A DNA stretch of 64,000 nucleotides from an uncultured Flavobacteriales bacterium (GTDB lineage Bacteria; Bacteroidota; Bacteroidia; Flavobacteriales_F; PHOS-HE28): contig CALMPI010000031.1 of NCBI GenBank assembly GCA_937872175.1, forward strand, positions 30,398 to 94,397, given 5' to 3'. The position numbers and the translations under genes were made by a program. The notes under the pieces are model-generated. The model was not told where the DNA came from. It saw nothing but the letters and a program-made list of their open reading frames with translations, and made no database searches. Shown piece after piece: positions 43,185-55,836 of this stretch (positions within the stretch are counted from its first letter, which is position 1; every line of letters begins with the position of its first letter).

Positions 43185-45994
43185 GCGTTCGCGGCCCGCG
43201 CCTTGCGCCAGGCCGCGAAGCCCGCACCGGCCGCCGCCAGGATGATCAGCAGGCCGCCGGCCAGGCTCAGCGTGTTGCCCAGGGCATAGGAACGGCTGGC
43301 CACGCGGAACTCCACCACGTGCTCGCCCGCCGGCACCCGCATCGCGCGCAGCACGTAGTCGGCACGCACGTGCTCCACCGGTTGCCCGTCGAGCGTGGCC
43401 TGCCAGTCGGGGCCGTACCAGATCTCGCTGAACACCACCACCCCGCCGTTCGCGCTGCGCACCGTGTAGCGGAGGGCGTTCGCCGCGTAGCTGTCCAGGG
43501 TCACGGAGGCCGAGGGGTCCGGCGTGATGGCCGCATCGCCCAGCGCCGCACGCCAGCGTTCATCCACCACGGCCACCGTGTCCGGGCCCACCTCGCCAAG
43601 CGCTGTGATCTCCGCATCGGCATCCTTCACCCAGCGCACCTCGTTCACGAACCAGGCCGGACCGTAGGCATTGACGTTGAGCAGGGCCGGGCGCGCGGGG
43701 TCGGTGATGAGGTAGCGCGTGTTGAGCATGTTCAGCACGTTCTGCCGGGCCAGCACCGCGTTCACCGAGGTCATGGTGGCGCCCTCGCCGAAGGCCCCGC
43801 CGATGGCGGCCATCTCGGGCCCCAGGTGGAACTCGATGAGGTCCTGGTAACGCTTCAGCTTGGCCCCGTGGTAGCCGCCCACGCTCTTGTGGAAGTAGCT
43901 CACGCGGCTGTCGTTGAACGGGTTCTGGAAGGTGAGCACGCGGAAGTGGCTGTTGCGGCGCAGCGCGGCGAAACGGGCGAGCGTCTCCTCGTCCTTGCTC
44001 ACCATGCGGTCGCGCCCCTTGTTGTCCTGCTTGCGCGCCTTGAGGCGGGTCACCGTGGCTTCAGCGTCGGCCCGTGAAGCGGCGTTCTCCTCCTGCTGCA
44101 GGATGGCCAGGTCCGCCGCGGTCGGTTTGAAGGGCAGCGCGTTGGCCGCGGGTTCCTCCCACATGCGGTAGCGGCCGCCGTCCTTCTCGTTGTTCACGTA
44201 GCGCTTGTCCACCGCCCAGAGGTCGAAGAGCACGAGCGCACCGAGGCCTGCGAGCAGCGCCATCTTGGGCACGCGCCCCCGGCCGAACAGGAACAGCAAA
44301 GCGCCGCCGGCCACGATGAAGAGGAGTCCGCGCCAGGCATCGGCGGCGGCGATGCCCGCACGATGCTCCTTGAGGGCGTCCACAGCGGCCTGCAGGCTGC
44401 CCACGTCACCGGTCTCGGCCTGGGCACTGAAGCGTGCGCGTTCGGCATCGCTCACCAGGTCGGTGAAGGTGCCCGGCATCACCGCGAAGAGGACCATCAG
44501 CAGCGCCAGCACGCCCGCCGGGACGAGGAAGGCGCGCTCCCGCGCACGGTCCCAACGTCCCTCCTTCACCACCTTGTCCAGGTACAGCACGGCCAGCACC
44601 GGGGCGGCCAGCTCCACGATCACCAGGATGATGGTGACCGCGCGGAACTTGGCGTAGCCCGGCACGTGGTCCAGAAAGAAGTCGGTGAGCGGCATCCAGT
44701 TGCGGCCCCAGCTGAGCAGCAGCGTGAGGAACAGACCGCTGAAGAGCGCGTATGGCAGCGGCTCGCGCCAGAGAACCAGCCCGGCGAGCAGGTACGCCAG
44801 GACCAACAGCGCGGCGAGCATCGGGGAGGTGATGCTGATGAGCACCCCGATGAGCGGCAGCGCCGCGAGCACCCACCAGCGCGCTGGGCCTTCCGTGCGG
44901 GCCAGCATCAGCAGCAGAAGCAGCATCACCAAGGCGCCGAGGTAGACCGGGCCGCTGGTGAAGCTCTGGTCGCCCCAGTAGCTGTTCACGTAGCCCCCCC
45001 CGCCGTATACCTCGTTGAGGTAGCGCTTGAGCCCGGGGTCGGAGATGGCCGCCAGTTCCTCGCGAGTGGTGATGAGCGAACCTGAATCGCCGCCCTTCGC
45101 GTTGGGCACCAGGAAGGTGAAGGTCTCCTGCTTGCCGTAGCTCCAGGCCGTTACGTAGTCCCGGTCCAGCCCCTTGGTGCGGATGTCCGCCGCGCTCTCC
45201 CCGTCGGGACCGATGGTGAGCTCACTGGGGCCGCGGGTGGTGTGGGTGCCGTACTCGGCGGTGCCCCAAAGGACACCCGCATTGGCCATCACGGCCAGTA
45301 CCACGGCCACCAGCCCCAGACCGGCCCGGCCGAGCAGGTCCATCGCACGCCCTTCACGGATGAAGCGGAGCGCCTCCGCCAGCGCGAACAGCAGCAGCAC
45401 CATGGCCAGGTAGTAGGTGACCTGCAGGTGGTTGGCGTGCACCTCCAGCCCCAGGAAGAGCGCCAGCAGGGCCGCGGCCGGGAGTTTCGCCCCGCGGAAG
45501 AGCGCCCAGGTGGCGCCCAGCACCAACGGCATGTAGCCGATGGCGGTGGCCTTGGTGTTGTGGCCCGCCTCGAAGATGATGATGAAGTACGATGAGAACG
45601 CGTAGGCCAGCGCGCCCACGACGGCCACCCCGCGGTCCACCCCCAGCATGGAGAGCAGGATGAACATGCCGATGAGGTAGAGGAAGACGCTGCCGGCCGG
45701 ATGCGGCAGGAAGCCATGGAAGAGCCGGTCCACCCACTTGAGCACGTCGCCCTTCCACACCACGCTGATCTGGTAGGCGGGCATGCCGCTGAACATGCTG
45801 CCCGTCCACAGCGGCTCCTCGCCGTCGTGGGCGTCGCGGTGCTCGATGATCTCCTGCGCGCCGCCCAGCCAGTTGCGCTGGTCGCCCTGCACCATGCGTT
45901 TGCCCTCCAGCAGGGGGCTGAAGTAGGCGAGCGGCAGTGCGATGAACAGCAGCACGGCCAGCCCGATCGGCAGCCATTTCCTCAGGTCCTTCAT
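43181..45994 (-). CDS. YfhO-family membrane protein
   Basis: Membrane protein of 937 residues with about 12 hydrophobic segments, a large outer domain and a last hydrophobic helix (NTLSLAGGLLIILAAAGAGF). The opening GDQRNWLGGAQEII and GEEPLWTGSMFSGMPAYQ, and the late VVFSEIWYGPDWQATLDGQPV with HVRADYVLRAMRVPAGEH, are hallmarks of the YfhO family. Members are GT-C-like and implicated in glycosylation of cell-wall polymers. Co-location with a glycosyltransferase and the nonulosonic acid operon fits a role in glycan transfer. It starts 11 bases after the DUF4834 gene. Confidence 0.88.
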   Translation of the reverse strand: MKDLRKWLPIGLAVLLFIALPLAYFSPLLEGKRMVQGDQRNWLGGAQEIIEHRDAHDGEEPLWTGSMFSGMPAYQISVVWKGDVLKWVDRLFHGFLPHPAGSVFLYLIGMFILLSMLGVDRGVAVVGALAYAFSSYFIIIFEAGHNTKATAIGYMPLVLGATWALFRGAKLPAAALLALFLGLEVHANHLQVTYYLAMVLLLFALAEALRFIREGRAMDLLGRAGLGLVAVVLAVMANAGVLWGTAEYGTHTTRGPSELTIGPDGESAADIRTKGLDRDYVTAWSYGKQETFTFLVPNAKGGDSGSLITTREELAAISDPGLKRYLNEVYGGGGYVNSYWGDQSFTSGPVYLGALVMLLLLLMLARTEGPARWWVLAALPLIGVLISITSPMLAALLVLAYLLAGLVLWREPLPYALFSGLFLTLLLSWGRNWMPLTDFFLDHVPGYAKFRAVTIILVIVELAAPVLAVLYLDKVVKEGRWDRARERAFLVPAGVLALLMVLFAVMPGTFTDLVSDAERARFSAQAETGDVGSLQAAVDALKEHRAGIAAADAWRGLLFIVAGGALLFLFGRGRVPKMALLAGLGALVLFDLWAVDKRYVNNEKDGGRYRMWEEPAANALPFKPTAADLAILQQEENAASRADAEATVTRLKARKQDNKGRDRMVSKDEETLARFAALRRNSHFRVLTFQNPFNDSRVSYFHKSVGGYHGAKLKRYQDLIEFHLGPEMAAIGGAFGEGATMTSVNAVLARQNVLNMLNTRYLITDPARPALLNVNAYGPAWFVNEVRWVKDADAEITALGEVGPDTVAVVDERWRAALGDAAITPDPSASVTLDSYAANALRYTVRSANGGVVVFSEIWYGPDWQATLDGQPVEHVRADYVLRAMRVPAGEHVVEFRVASRSYALGNTLSLAGGLLIILAAAGAGFAAWRKARAANA

Positions 45995-46005
45995 CGGTTC
46001 GGGGG

Positions 46006-46257
46006 TCAGCGGATCTCTTCGTAGTCGGCGTCCTCGATGCGGCCACCGCCGTGGTGCACGCCACCGCGCTCATCGGCCCGCTCCACACGCACGTCGCCGC
46101 GGGGGCGTTCGTCGCGGGCGGCCCAGTGGGTGCCGGGCGGGCGGCCCTGGCGGGCCTGCTGCATGCGCAGCACCAGGCGCAGGGCCAGCCACAGCACCAC
46201 CAGGATCAGGACGATCCGCAGGGTGCCGGTCGCGCTCAACAGCATCAGGCCGGTCAT
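46006..46257 (-). CDS. DUF4834 family small membrane protein
   Basis: Short protein of 83 residues: one transmembrane segment (LRIVLILVVLWLALRLVLRM, about 11-30), a basic and Gly-rich middle, and the acidic end DADYEEIR, the combination seen in the Bacteroidota family DUF4834. Function unknown. Only part of a much longer antisense frame is real. The start at 46257 is fixed by an exact -7 box 6 nt upstream. It begins the long minus-strand run through yfhO and the glycosyltransferase to the nonulosonic acid operon, and is divergent from the helicase gene. Confidence 0.75.
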   Translation of the reverse strand: MTGLMLLSATGTLRIVLILVVLWLALRLVLRMQQARQGRPPGTHWAARDERPRGDVRVERADERGGVHHGGGRIEDADYEEIR

Positions 46258-46263
46258 GGCGGC

Positions 46264-46271
46264 CAAAGATA
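46264..46271 (-). promoter_or_regulatory. -7 box of DUF4834 - yfhO - glycosyltransferase
   Basis: TATCTTTG, an exact match, 6 nt before the ATG at 46257. Confidence 0.6.
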
Positions 46272-46304
46272 GCCGGACCGCCTTGGCCTCCGGGACCGTT
46301 GCCG

Positions 46305-46312
46305 TACCTTCG
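46305..46312 (+). promoter_or_regulatory. -7 box of the DEAD-box helicase gene
   Basis: TACCTTCG, 17 nt before the first in-frame ATG at 46330. Confidence 0.5.
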
Positions 46313-46329
46313 CGGCGCCGTTCGTCCGC

Positions 46330-48117
<1,788 letters not shown>

Positions 48118-48121
48118 TCGA

Positions 48122-48817
48122 TCACCCGAGCTTGCGCAAGGCCTCCCGCCGGCTGAGCGGAGACAGGGGTTGCCGGGCCACGAAGGCCTTCACCGCCCCC
48201 GGATCGGTGGCCGCCAGTTCGCGCAGCGCCCACCCGATGGCCTTGCGGATGAAGAAGTCCCGATGATCCGCGTGACGCGCGATGTTGCCGAACAGCAAGG
48301 CGCGGTCCGTGTCCTCCTTCCACCGGTTCTGGAACAGGATGGCCGTACGGTTCAACCAAAGGTCCGGGCCGGCGATCCAGCGTTCATTCCATCGCGCGAT
48401 CGCCTGCGGATGACGCTTCAGGACCACGCCGACGACGTGCACCGCCAGCGCGTCCACCGTGTCCCACCAGCTCTTCGTGGCGATGAGCTCCTCCACGAAC
48501 GGGAGGTCGTCCGGGGTGAGCCGCTTCGCCTGCTTCATCAGCAGGTCCAGGGCCGTGTGGTGCCATTCGCGCTCGGGCTGCGCGAAGGCGGAGCGGGCGA
48601 TCGCCTGCAGGTCCTCCGGTGAGGGCGTTCCATGATCCGCGAGGTGCGCCTTCAACAGGGCCCGCCGGTCCGGGGCCTTGATGCCGAAGAAGGGCGCGAT
48701 GTGCTTCATGTAGACCTCCATGGCCGCGGCGTTCGCAGGACAGCGGTGCGCCTCGAACAAGGCGGCCAGCGGCTTCAACCACGGATGCAGCGCCACGCGC
48801 CGTCCCGCGGTTCTCAT
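48122..48817 (-). CDS. DNA alkylation repair protein (AlkD-like)
   Basis: HEAT-like alpha-helical protein of 231 residues of the DNA alkylation repair family. The family signature is readable in MKHIAPFFGIKAPDRRALLK, EREWHHTALDLL, and TKSWWDTVDALAVHVVG, which holds the conserved Trp and Asp of the AlkD active site, with WNRTAILFQ-like LNRTAILFQNRWKEDT after it. AlkD enzymes excise N3- and N7-alkylated purines. The ATG overlaps the LOG-family stop by four bases, so they are co-translated. It is convergent with the helicase gene, 4 bases apart. Confidence 0.88.
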   Translation of the reverse strand: MRTAGRRVALHPWLKPLAALFEAHRCPANAAAMEVYMKHIAPFFGIKAPDRRALLKAHLADHGTPSPEDLQAIARSAFAQPEREWHHTALDLLMKQAKRLTPDDLPFVEELIATKSWWDTVDALAVHVVGVVLKRHPQAIARWNERWIAGPDLWLNRTAILFQNRWKEDTDRALLFGNIARHADHRDFFIRKAIGWALRELAATDPGAVKAFVARQPLSPLSRREALRKLG

Positions 48818-49359
48818 GGGCGGATGATGTTGGCCAGCAGCAGGTCGATCAGCGGCTCCACCGCGTCATGCGCCAGCACGCGGGTGCTGCCATGCAGGAA
48901 ACCGTCGCGCTCCATCCGCGCCATCTGCTCCAGCAGCGGTGTGTAGAAGCCGTTCACGTTCAGCAGGCCCATGGGCTTGGCGTGCAGGCCCAGCTGGCGC
49001 CAAGTGAGCAGCTCGAAGAGCTCGTCCAGCGTGCCGAAGCCCCCGGGCAGCGCCATCACCGCCTGGCTGCGCTCGTGCATCACCAGCTTGCGCTCGTGCA
49101 TGTCCTTCACGGTGATGAGCTCGCTGACCCGCTCGTGCGCCAGCTCGCGTTCGGTCATGAAGCCCGGGATGACGCCCACCACGCGGCCGCCCGCCGCCAT
49201 CGCCGCATCGGCCACGGCGCCCATCAGCCCCACATGACCTCCGCCGTACACCACGCCCAGGCCGCGGCGTGCGAGGCCCGCGCCCACCCGGGCGGCCACT
49301 TCGGCATAGTGCGGATCATGGCCACTGGAGGCCCCGCAGAACACGGCGACATGCACCAT
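48814..49359 (-). CDS. LOG-family (TIGR00730) Rossmann-fold protein
   Basis: Protein of 181 residues of the LOG/YgdH group, which cleaves cytokinin or purine riboside 5'-monophosphates. The nucleotide-binding GGGHVGLMGAVADA and the defining motif PGGFGTLDE are both present, along with MHERKLVMHERSQAV, which carries the conserved Arg. In most bacteria the physiological substrate is unclear, and nucleotide salvage is the usual guess. A TTACTTTG box lies 5 nt before the ATG. It leads a two-gene unit with the AlkD-like gene. Confidence 0.9.
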   Translation of the reverse strand: MVHVAVFCGASSGHDPHYAEVAARVGAGLARRGLGVVYGGGHVGLMGAVADAAMAAGGRVVGVIPGFMTERELAHERVSELITVKDMHERKLVMHERSQAVMALPGGFGTLDELFELLTWRQLGLHAKPMGLLNVNGFYTPLLEQMARMERDGFLHGSTRVLAHDAVEPLIDLLLANIIRP

Positions 49360-49364
49360 GCGGC

Positions 49365-49372
49365 CAAAGTAA
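49365..49372 (-). promoter_or_regulatory. -7-like box of the LOG-family gene
   Basis: TTACTTTG, one mismatch to TAnnTTTG, 5 nt before the ATG at 49359. The same octamer precedes the gene at 31679. Confidence 0.4.
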
Positions 49373-49379
49373 GCGGAGG

Positions 49380-50075
49380 CTACAGCTTGCGGAGATCGAG
49401 GGTATAGGACAGGCTCAGGATCCAGCGCCGGTCGGGGCGGCGACGTCCATGCTCCAGGTCGTGCACCACCGCGACGCCCACGGCGTGCGCCTTGGCCGGC
49501 CTCCAGGTGGTGCCGATGCGGAAGCGCGTCGCGTCGTGGCGCCGACCCTCGCGGCCCAGCTCGCTGAAGAACTCCACCATCAGCTCCGGGTCGAAGCGGA
49601 ACCCCCGGATGTCGTAGCCCAGGTCGATGCGGTTGCGGACGGTGTTCCTGCGCAGGCCCTCCGATCCGAAGGTGTGCTGGTAGCTCAGCCGGTACCCCAG
49701 GTCGAACCGGCCCACGCGGTCGCCCACCTGTGCGAACAGCCCGAAGCGGTGGCGGTCGCGATCACGCACCCGGGCGGCGAAACGCTGTTCAGCGGCCACA
49801 TCCACCAGGCGATGCAGCTTGTAGCGGATCTGCCCTTCCAGGATGAACTGGCGGCCGCGCGCAAGCTCGTCACCGGTGCGGTAGCCCAGCTCCCCGGCGA
49901 ACCGGAACCGCTTGGCCTGGTCCTTCCCCAGCCAGCCCTCCAGAATGCCCGGCGCACCCCCCACCACCGAGCCCTCCAGCCACAACTGCCCGGACCGGCG
50001 CGGCTCCACGCGCTCCTGGGCGGCGACATGCAGGACGGGCCAGACGACCATTAGGAGGAGGAACGCGCGAAGCAT
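49380..50075 (-). CDS. DUF2490 family probable outer-membrane protein
   Basis: Exported protein of 231 residues with a signal peptide (LRAFLLLMVVWPVLHVAAQE). The mature part consists of amphipathic strands rich in Arg, Phe and Tyr (FILEGQIRYKLH, RFGLFAQVGDRVGRFDLGYRLSYQHTF, RNRIDLGYDI, RWILSLSYTLDLRKL) as in the DUF2490 beta-barrel family. No catalytic residues are visible. The start at 50075 puts the signal peptide at the N terminus; upstream codons cannot be part of it. It is in line with the SUMF1-like gene, with 101 bases between. Confidence 0.78.
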   Translation of the reverse strand: MLRAFLLLMVVWPVLHVAAQERVEPRRSGQLWLEGSVVGGAPGILEGWLGKDQAKRFRFAGELGYRTGDELARGRQFILEGQIRYKLHRLVDVAAEQRFAARVRDRDRHRFGLFAQVGDRVGRFDLGYRLSYQHTFGSEGLRRNTVRNRIDLGYDIRGFRFDPELMVEFFSELGREGRRHDATRFRIGTTWRPAKAHAVGVAVVHDLEHGRRRPDRRWILSLSYTLDLRKL

Positions 50076-50176
50076 GGCGGATGAACACTCCAACTGACGT
50101 TCGGTTCGCCCCGTCCGCGAACCGCCGTCACCGAAGGACATCATCGGAACTGCGACGTGCTGCGGACCGGTCACGG

Positions 50177-50788
50177 TCATCTGCGCACCGCCTCACGAAC
50201 CACCCTGAACCCGATGTCCGGATACGCGATGAAGTCCCAGCGGTCTTCGTGCACCCCGTATGACGGATGGGCGGTCGGGTCACCGAAGGCCACCATCTTG
50301 CGCCGCCGGGCGAAGGGATCGCCCTCGGTGCAGGGATAAGCGTATCCGAAGCGCTGGCAGGTGAGGCCGCTGTCGTCCTTGGCGTTGATCAACCAGCATC
50401 CCGGACCGTCCGTGGCGATGAGGTCCTGCTGCCGGGCCAGGAGCCACTCGCCCAACGCGGGCAGCCGATAGCTGAAGCCTTGGGCGGCATCGCGCTGGCT
50501 GAGCCATTGGCAATAGGCCGCGGCCTCCACCCAGGTGAGGTTCACCGCAGCATCACCTGCTTCGCCCTGCCGTGCACCGCCCCCCTTGGCGAAGTGGGTC
50601 ACGAAGGCGCGGTACTCCTCCACCGTCACCGGGGCACTGATGGCGAACGCCGCCACCTCGATCGCGCAGCTGTCCTTGTTCACGAGCAGATCGCCCACCC
50701 GCACCCGGCCCGCAGGAACCGGGGTGAAGGTCTGTGCCACCAGCACGGAAGCACCGAACAGGGCTGCGGTCAGGATCAAGGGACGCAT
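50177..50788 (-). CDS. Small SUMF1/formylglycine-generating-enzyme-like exported protein
   Basis: Exported protein of 203 residues with a signal peptide (ILTAALFGASVLVAQ). The body is a reduced SUMF1-type domain: ISAPVTVEEYRAFVTHF, NLTWVEAAAYCQWLSQRDA and SYRLPALGEWLLARQQ, and near the end DIGFRVVREA. The two Cys residues needed for formylglycine generation are not in their canonical place, so an enzymatic role is doubtful. The T9SS proteins GldJ and GldK also use this fold, but they are longer and lipid-modified, and no lipobox is seen here. The gene has a GATCTTGC box 5 nt before its ATG. Confidence 0.72.
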   Translation of the reverse strand: MRPLILTAALFGASVLVAQTFTPVPAGRVRVGDLLVNKDSCAIEVAAFAISAPVTVEEYRAFVTHFAKGGGARQGEAGDAAVNLTWVEAAAYCQWLSQRDAAQGFSYRLPALGEWLLARQQDLIATDGPGCWLINAKDDSGLTCQRFGYAYPCTEGDPFARRRKMVAFGDPTAHPSYGVHEDRWDFIAYPDIGFRVVREAVRR

Positions 50789-50793
50789 GGGCC

Positions 50794-50801
50794 GCAAGAT
50801 C
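50794..50801 (-). promoter_or_regulatory. -7-like box of the SUMF1-like gene
   Basis: GATCTTGC, 5 nt before the ATG at 50788. The same variant octamer precedes the gene at 56772. Confidence 0.3.
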
Positions 50802-50952
50802 GCACCGGATCCGTTCGCCGCCGGTCCGGCGATCGTGGAAAAGTCCACCGCGACCGGCCACGATCACACGTCCCGGGTCGGAACACCCGACCCAGCCGGG
50901 CCATCTTCGCGGAACGGCACAACGGTTATTTTCACACCACAATTCCATCCGC

Positions 50953-51714
50953 ATGCTCCACCGATACGCGACCCTCGCCCTGCTCCTTGGCGCGCTCCAC
51001 GCCGACGCGCAGTATTGCTCTCCCTCCTTCGCCAACGGCTGCTTCAGCTGGCAGAACCAGAGCCTCACGCTGGGTACCATCAACTGGACGGCCGGCAGCG
51101 ACTGCTTCACCAGCGACTTCACGAACCTCAGCACGGTCCTCACCCCCGGGGTCGCGGAGCCGATGACGGTGACCAGCGGCAACTGGACCGGCTGCGCCGT
51201 GTGGGTGGACCTGGACAACAACGGCGCGTTCGAGGATACCGAGAACCTCTACTACAGCTACGTCGGCGGATCGCCCAGCTACACCTACTCCTTCTCGATC
51301 ACCCTGCCCGCCAACACACCGGCCGGCAACTACCGCATGCGCGTGATCGCGCCCTGGGGCTCCGATGGCTTCCTGGATACGAACACCAACGGCTACGGTC
51401 CGTGCGGCGCTTTTCAGTACGGCAACTTCAACGACTTCACGGTGGTGGTGGGCGGTACGACCGGCGTCGGAGCCCTATCCGCCACCGAGGCCGGTCCGGT
51501 GCTCTTCCCCAACCCGTGCACCGAGCGCCTCTCCATCCAGTGGCCCGGACCGGGCGTCGGACCGCTGACCCTGATCGGCCCTGACGGTCGGATCATCCGC
51601 ACGCTCAACGGCACCGACCGTGCACCCCTTCGCACGATCGATGTCTCGGGACTGGCATCCGGTACGTATGCCCTCACCGGCGCCGGACGGACGCTGCGCT
51701 TCTCCAAGGAGTGA
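50953..51714 (+). CDS. GEVED-domain protein with T9SS sorting domain
   Basis: Secreted protein of 253 residues. It begins with a signal peptide (LHRYATLALLLGALHADAQ), continues with a single GEVED domain (GCAVWVDLDNNGAFEDTENL, then GNYRMRVIAPWG and GNFNDFTVVV) and ends in a type A sorting domain (VLFPNPCTERLSIQW to SGTYALTGAGRTLRFSKE). GEVED domains are common accessory modules in T9SS cargo, often with metal-binding Asp/Asn loops; here it stands alone. Surface attachment is expected, and a specific task cannot be named. It is convergent with the T9SS gene at 51721, 6 bases apart. Confidence 0.85.
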   Translation: MLHRYATLALLLGALHADAQYCSPSFANGCFSWQNQSLTLGTINWTAGSDCFTSDFTNLSTVLTPGVAEPMTVTSGNWTGCAVWVDLDNNGAFEDTENLYYSYVGGSPSYTYSFSITLPANTPAGNYRMRVIAPWGSDGFLDTNTNGYGPCGAFQYGNFNDFTVVVGGTTGVGALSATEAGPVLFPNPCTERLSIQWPGPGVGPLTLIGPDGRIIRTLNGTDRAPLRTIDVSGLASGTYALTGAGRTLRFSKE

Positions 51715-51720
51715 GGCGCT

Positions 51721-53304
51721 TCAGGGACGGGCGATGACCACCACGCTGGCGCGCTCGCCGGCGGCCGTAGCGATCCGCAGCGCATAGCATCCTCCTGCAA
51801 GCGACCGTACGTCCACTGCGGCGGAAGCATCAGGGCGTTGTTCCAGGACCATTCGGCCCTGCATGTCATACATCCGAACGGTGCCAGTGCCTGTGATGCC
51901 GGTGAGCATCACCCGATCGCACGCGGGGTTCGGGAACACCCTGATCCCGGAACCCCGTTGCGGATCCTGGATGCCGATCGTGGAACAGCCATCGACGAAG
52001 TTGTTCAAGGGCCAGGTGGTGAGCGGGCGATCGAGCCGCAGCATCGGTTTCGGCCCGAGGGCTTCCAAGGGGAACGACAGCGTATCCGGCAGGTGGTCCG
52101 TTCGGATGAGTGTGAGCGGAAGCAGATCGCAGGCGGGTACGCCGTTCGCATCCAGCTTCTTCACCTGGAACGCCTGGTGCACATTGTCGTCCGTTCTGCG
52201 CGTCTCCCCGCAGGCGATCCCACCGTCGGAGGTAGTGATGATGCAGCGGCTCAGCTCCTGGTGACCGCCGCTGTACGCGCTGGACACCACTCCTCCCGTC
52301 GCGTCGAGCCGGATCAGCGGGGTCGCTTCATCATCGCCCGACGCGCTCACCTGCTCGCCGACAAGGAAGCGATCCCCATCGGGCAGCTGCACATAATCGT
52401 ACATCCAAAGCTCGCTTCCAGCGGCGTCGCGGTAGGCCTGCGCGGCCACGGCACCGCCCAGGCTGTCCAGCACCATGTGGAACGCGCCGCGGTAGAAGGT
52501 GGAGTCCATGTACACACCGGTCCAGGAGAAGCGGCCATCCGCCTCCCGCTGCAGGCTGTGGATCGTGAGGGTCGTATCGGGGAGCACCCACACCCGGTCC
52601 TGGATCACAGCACACATCGTGTCGAGGAGGGCGACGCGCGAAAGCTCGTACTTGGTGGCCGCCGCGATGGCGTATCCACCACCGGGGATCAGCACAAGGT
52701 CCCTGGCCTCATCCGGACCGGAGTAGCCAAGGGCCCGCGTCCATAGCAGGCCGCCAGCGCTGTCCACCTTCATGATGAAAAGGTCCCGTGTGGCCGGATC
52801 ACCCGTGGAGCCCAGCAGGTGGAGGGCGCCATCCGCGTCCCGGCGCACGCTGCGGCCGATCACCGTCTCATCGGGGTCGTAGGCGCGGTAGCGATGGCTC
52901 CATACCACGCCACCGGCCGCATCGAACTTGAAGAGCGACAGGTGCATCCGCTGCGTCGCCGTTTCGCGCACATGACCGAGCAGGATCACGCCACCATCCG
53001 GATCGGCCACGGCATCGGCGATGTACTCGGACCAGCCGCTGCCACCGGTGTACGTCAGGCCCCAGACCAGGGAACCGGTGGAGGAGAAGCGCACCGCGAA
53101 CTGATCGGAGTTGCCCGGCTCTGTGCCGTTCCCGGCGATGACCAGGTCCCCGTTGGTGGCTTCGATCACCGCATTGACCTGGCCCCCGGAATAGCCATCG
53201 TGCGCGTACGAGGTGAACACCGGCTGACCTGCGGTCCGGATGCTTGCGATCGCTGCCAGGAGGCACAGCGCCCCGCCTGCAGCGGTGGACCGGACGGAAC
53301 ACAT
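51721..53304 (-). CDS. T9SS type A sorting domain protein with propeller-like repeats
   Basis: Secreted protein of 527 residues. After a signal peptide (about 1-25) come repeats that alternate GGVILLGH-, GALHLLGSTGD- and GGYAIAAATKYE-like strands with LFKFDAAGGVVWSHRY and IMKVDSAGGLLWTRAL units, the pattern of beta-propeller blades seen in this phylum. The C terminus IRVFPNPACDRVMLTG, MYDMQGRMVLEQ and GCYALRI is a type A sorting domain. Ligand unknown. The start at 53304 is preceded by a TACCTTGC box. The larger open frame is antisense noise at its N-terminal end. Confidence 0.84.
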   Translation of the reverse strand: MCSVRSTAAGGALCLLAAIASIRTAGQPVFTSYAHDGYSGGQVNAVIEATNGDLVIAGNGTEPGNSDQFAVRFSSTGSLVWGLTYTGGSGWSEYIADAVADPDGGVILLGHVRETATQRMHLSLFKFDAAGGVVWSHRYRAYDPDETVIGRSVRRDADGALHLLGSTGDPATRDLFIMKVDSAGGLLWTRALGYSGPDEARDLVLIPGGGYAIAAATKYELSRVALLDTMCAVIQDRVWVLPDTTLTIHSLQREADGRFSWTGVYMDSTFYRGAFHMVLDSLGGAVAAQAYRDAAGSELWMYDYVQLPDGDRFLVGEQVSASGDDEATPLIRLDATGGVVSSAYSGGHQELSRCIITTSDGGIACGETRRTDDNVHQAFQVKKLDANGVPACDLLPLTLIRTDHLPDTLSFPLEALGPKPMLRLDRPLTTWPLNNFVDGCSTIGIQDPQRGSGIRVFPNPACDRVMLTGITGTGTVRMYDMQGRMVLEQRPDASAAVDVRSLAGGCYALRIATAAGERASVVVIARP

Positions 53305-53311
53305 TGGACGG

Positions 53312-53319
53312 GCAAGGTA
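53312..53319 (-). promoter_or_regulatory. -7-like box of the T9SS gene at 51721
   Basis: TACCTTGC, 7 nt before the ATG at 53304. Confidence 0.4.
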
Positions 53320-53373
53320 ATGAGCCGGTCCTCGCGGAACGGCTCGCCCCGGCGCGCCCTTGGAAGCGAAGAA

Positions 53374-53393
53374 GGCGGCCCGTTTGGGCCGCC
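53374..53393 (-). terminator. katG terminator hairpin
   Basis: A perfect 8-bp stem (GGCGGCCC with GGGCCGCC) around a four-base loop, 28 bases beyond the katG stop. On the minus strand it is followed by TTCTTCGCTTCC, a T-rich tail. Confidence 0.75.
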
Positions 53394-53420
53394 CTCTTTG
53401 TATGCAGGTTCTCCTGGTGC

Positions 53421-55778
<2,358 letters not shown>

Positions 55779-55792
55779 GCCTGACGATCATC

Positions 55793-55828
55793 ATCGAGCG
55801 TTTCGATAGTTTCGATGTCGATATCGAC
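55793..55828. promoter_or_regulatory. Probable OxyR operator (TCGAT repeats and palindrome)
   Basis: The katG-oxyR gap holds the inverted pair ATCGA (55793-55797) / TCGAT (55803-55807), the direct repeat TTTCGAT at 55801 and 55810 (period 9), and the perfect 12-bp palindrome GTCGATATCGAC at 55817-55828, 8 bases before the oxyR ATG. Such phased half-sites suit a LysR-type tetramer that both activates katG and represses oxyR. Confidence 0.6.
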
Positions 55829-55836
55829 CATGTCTA

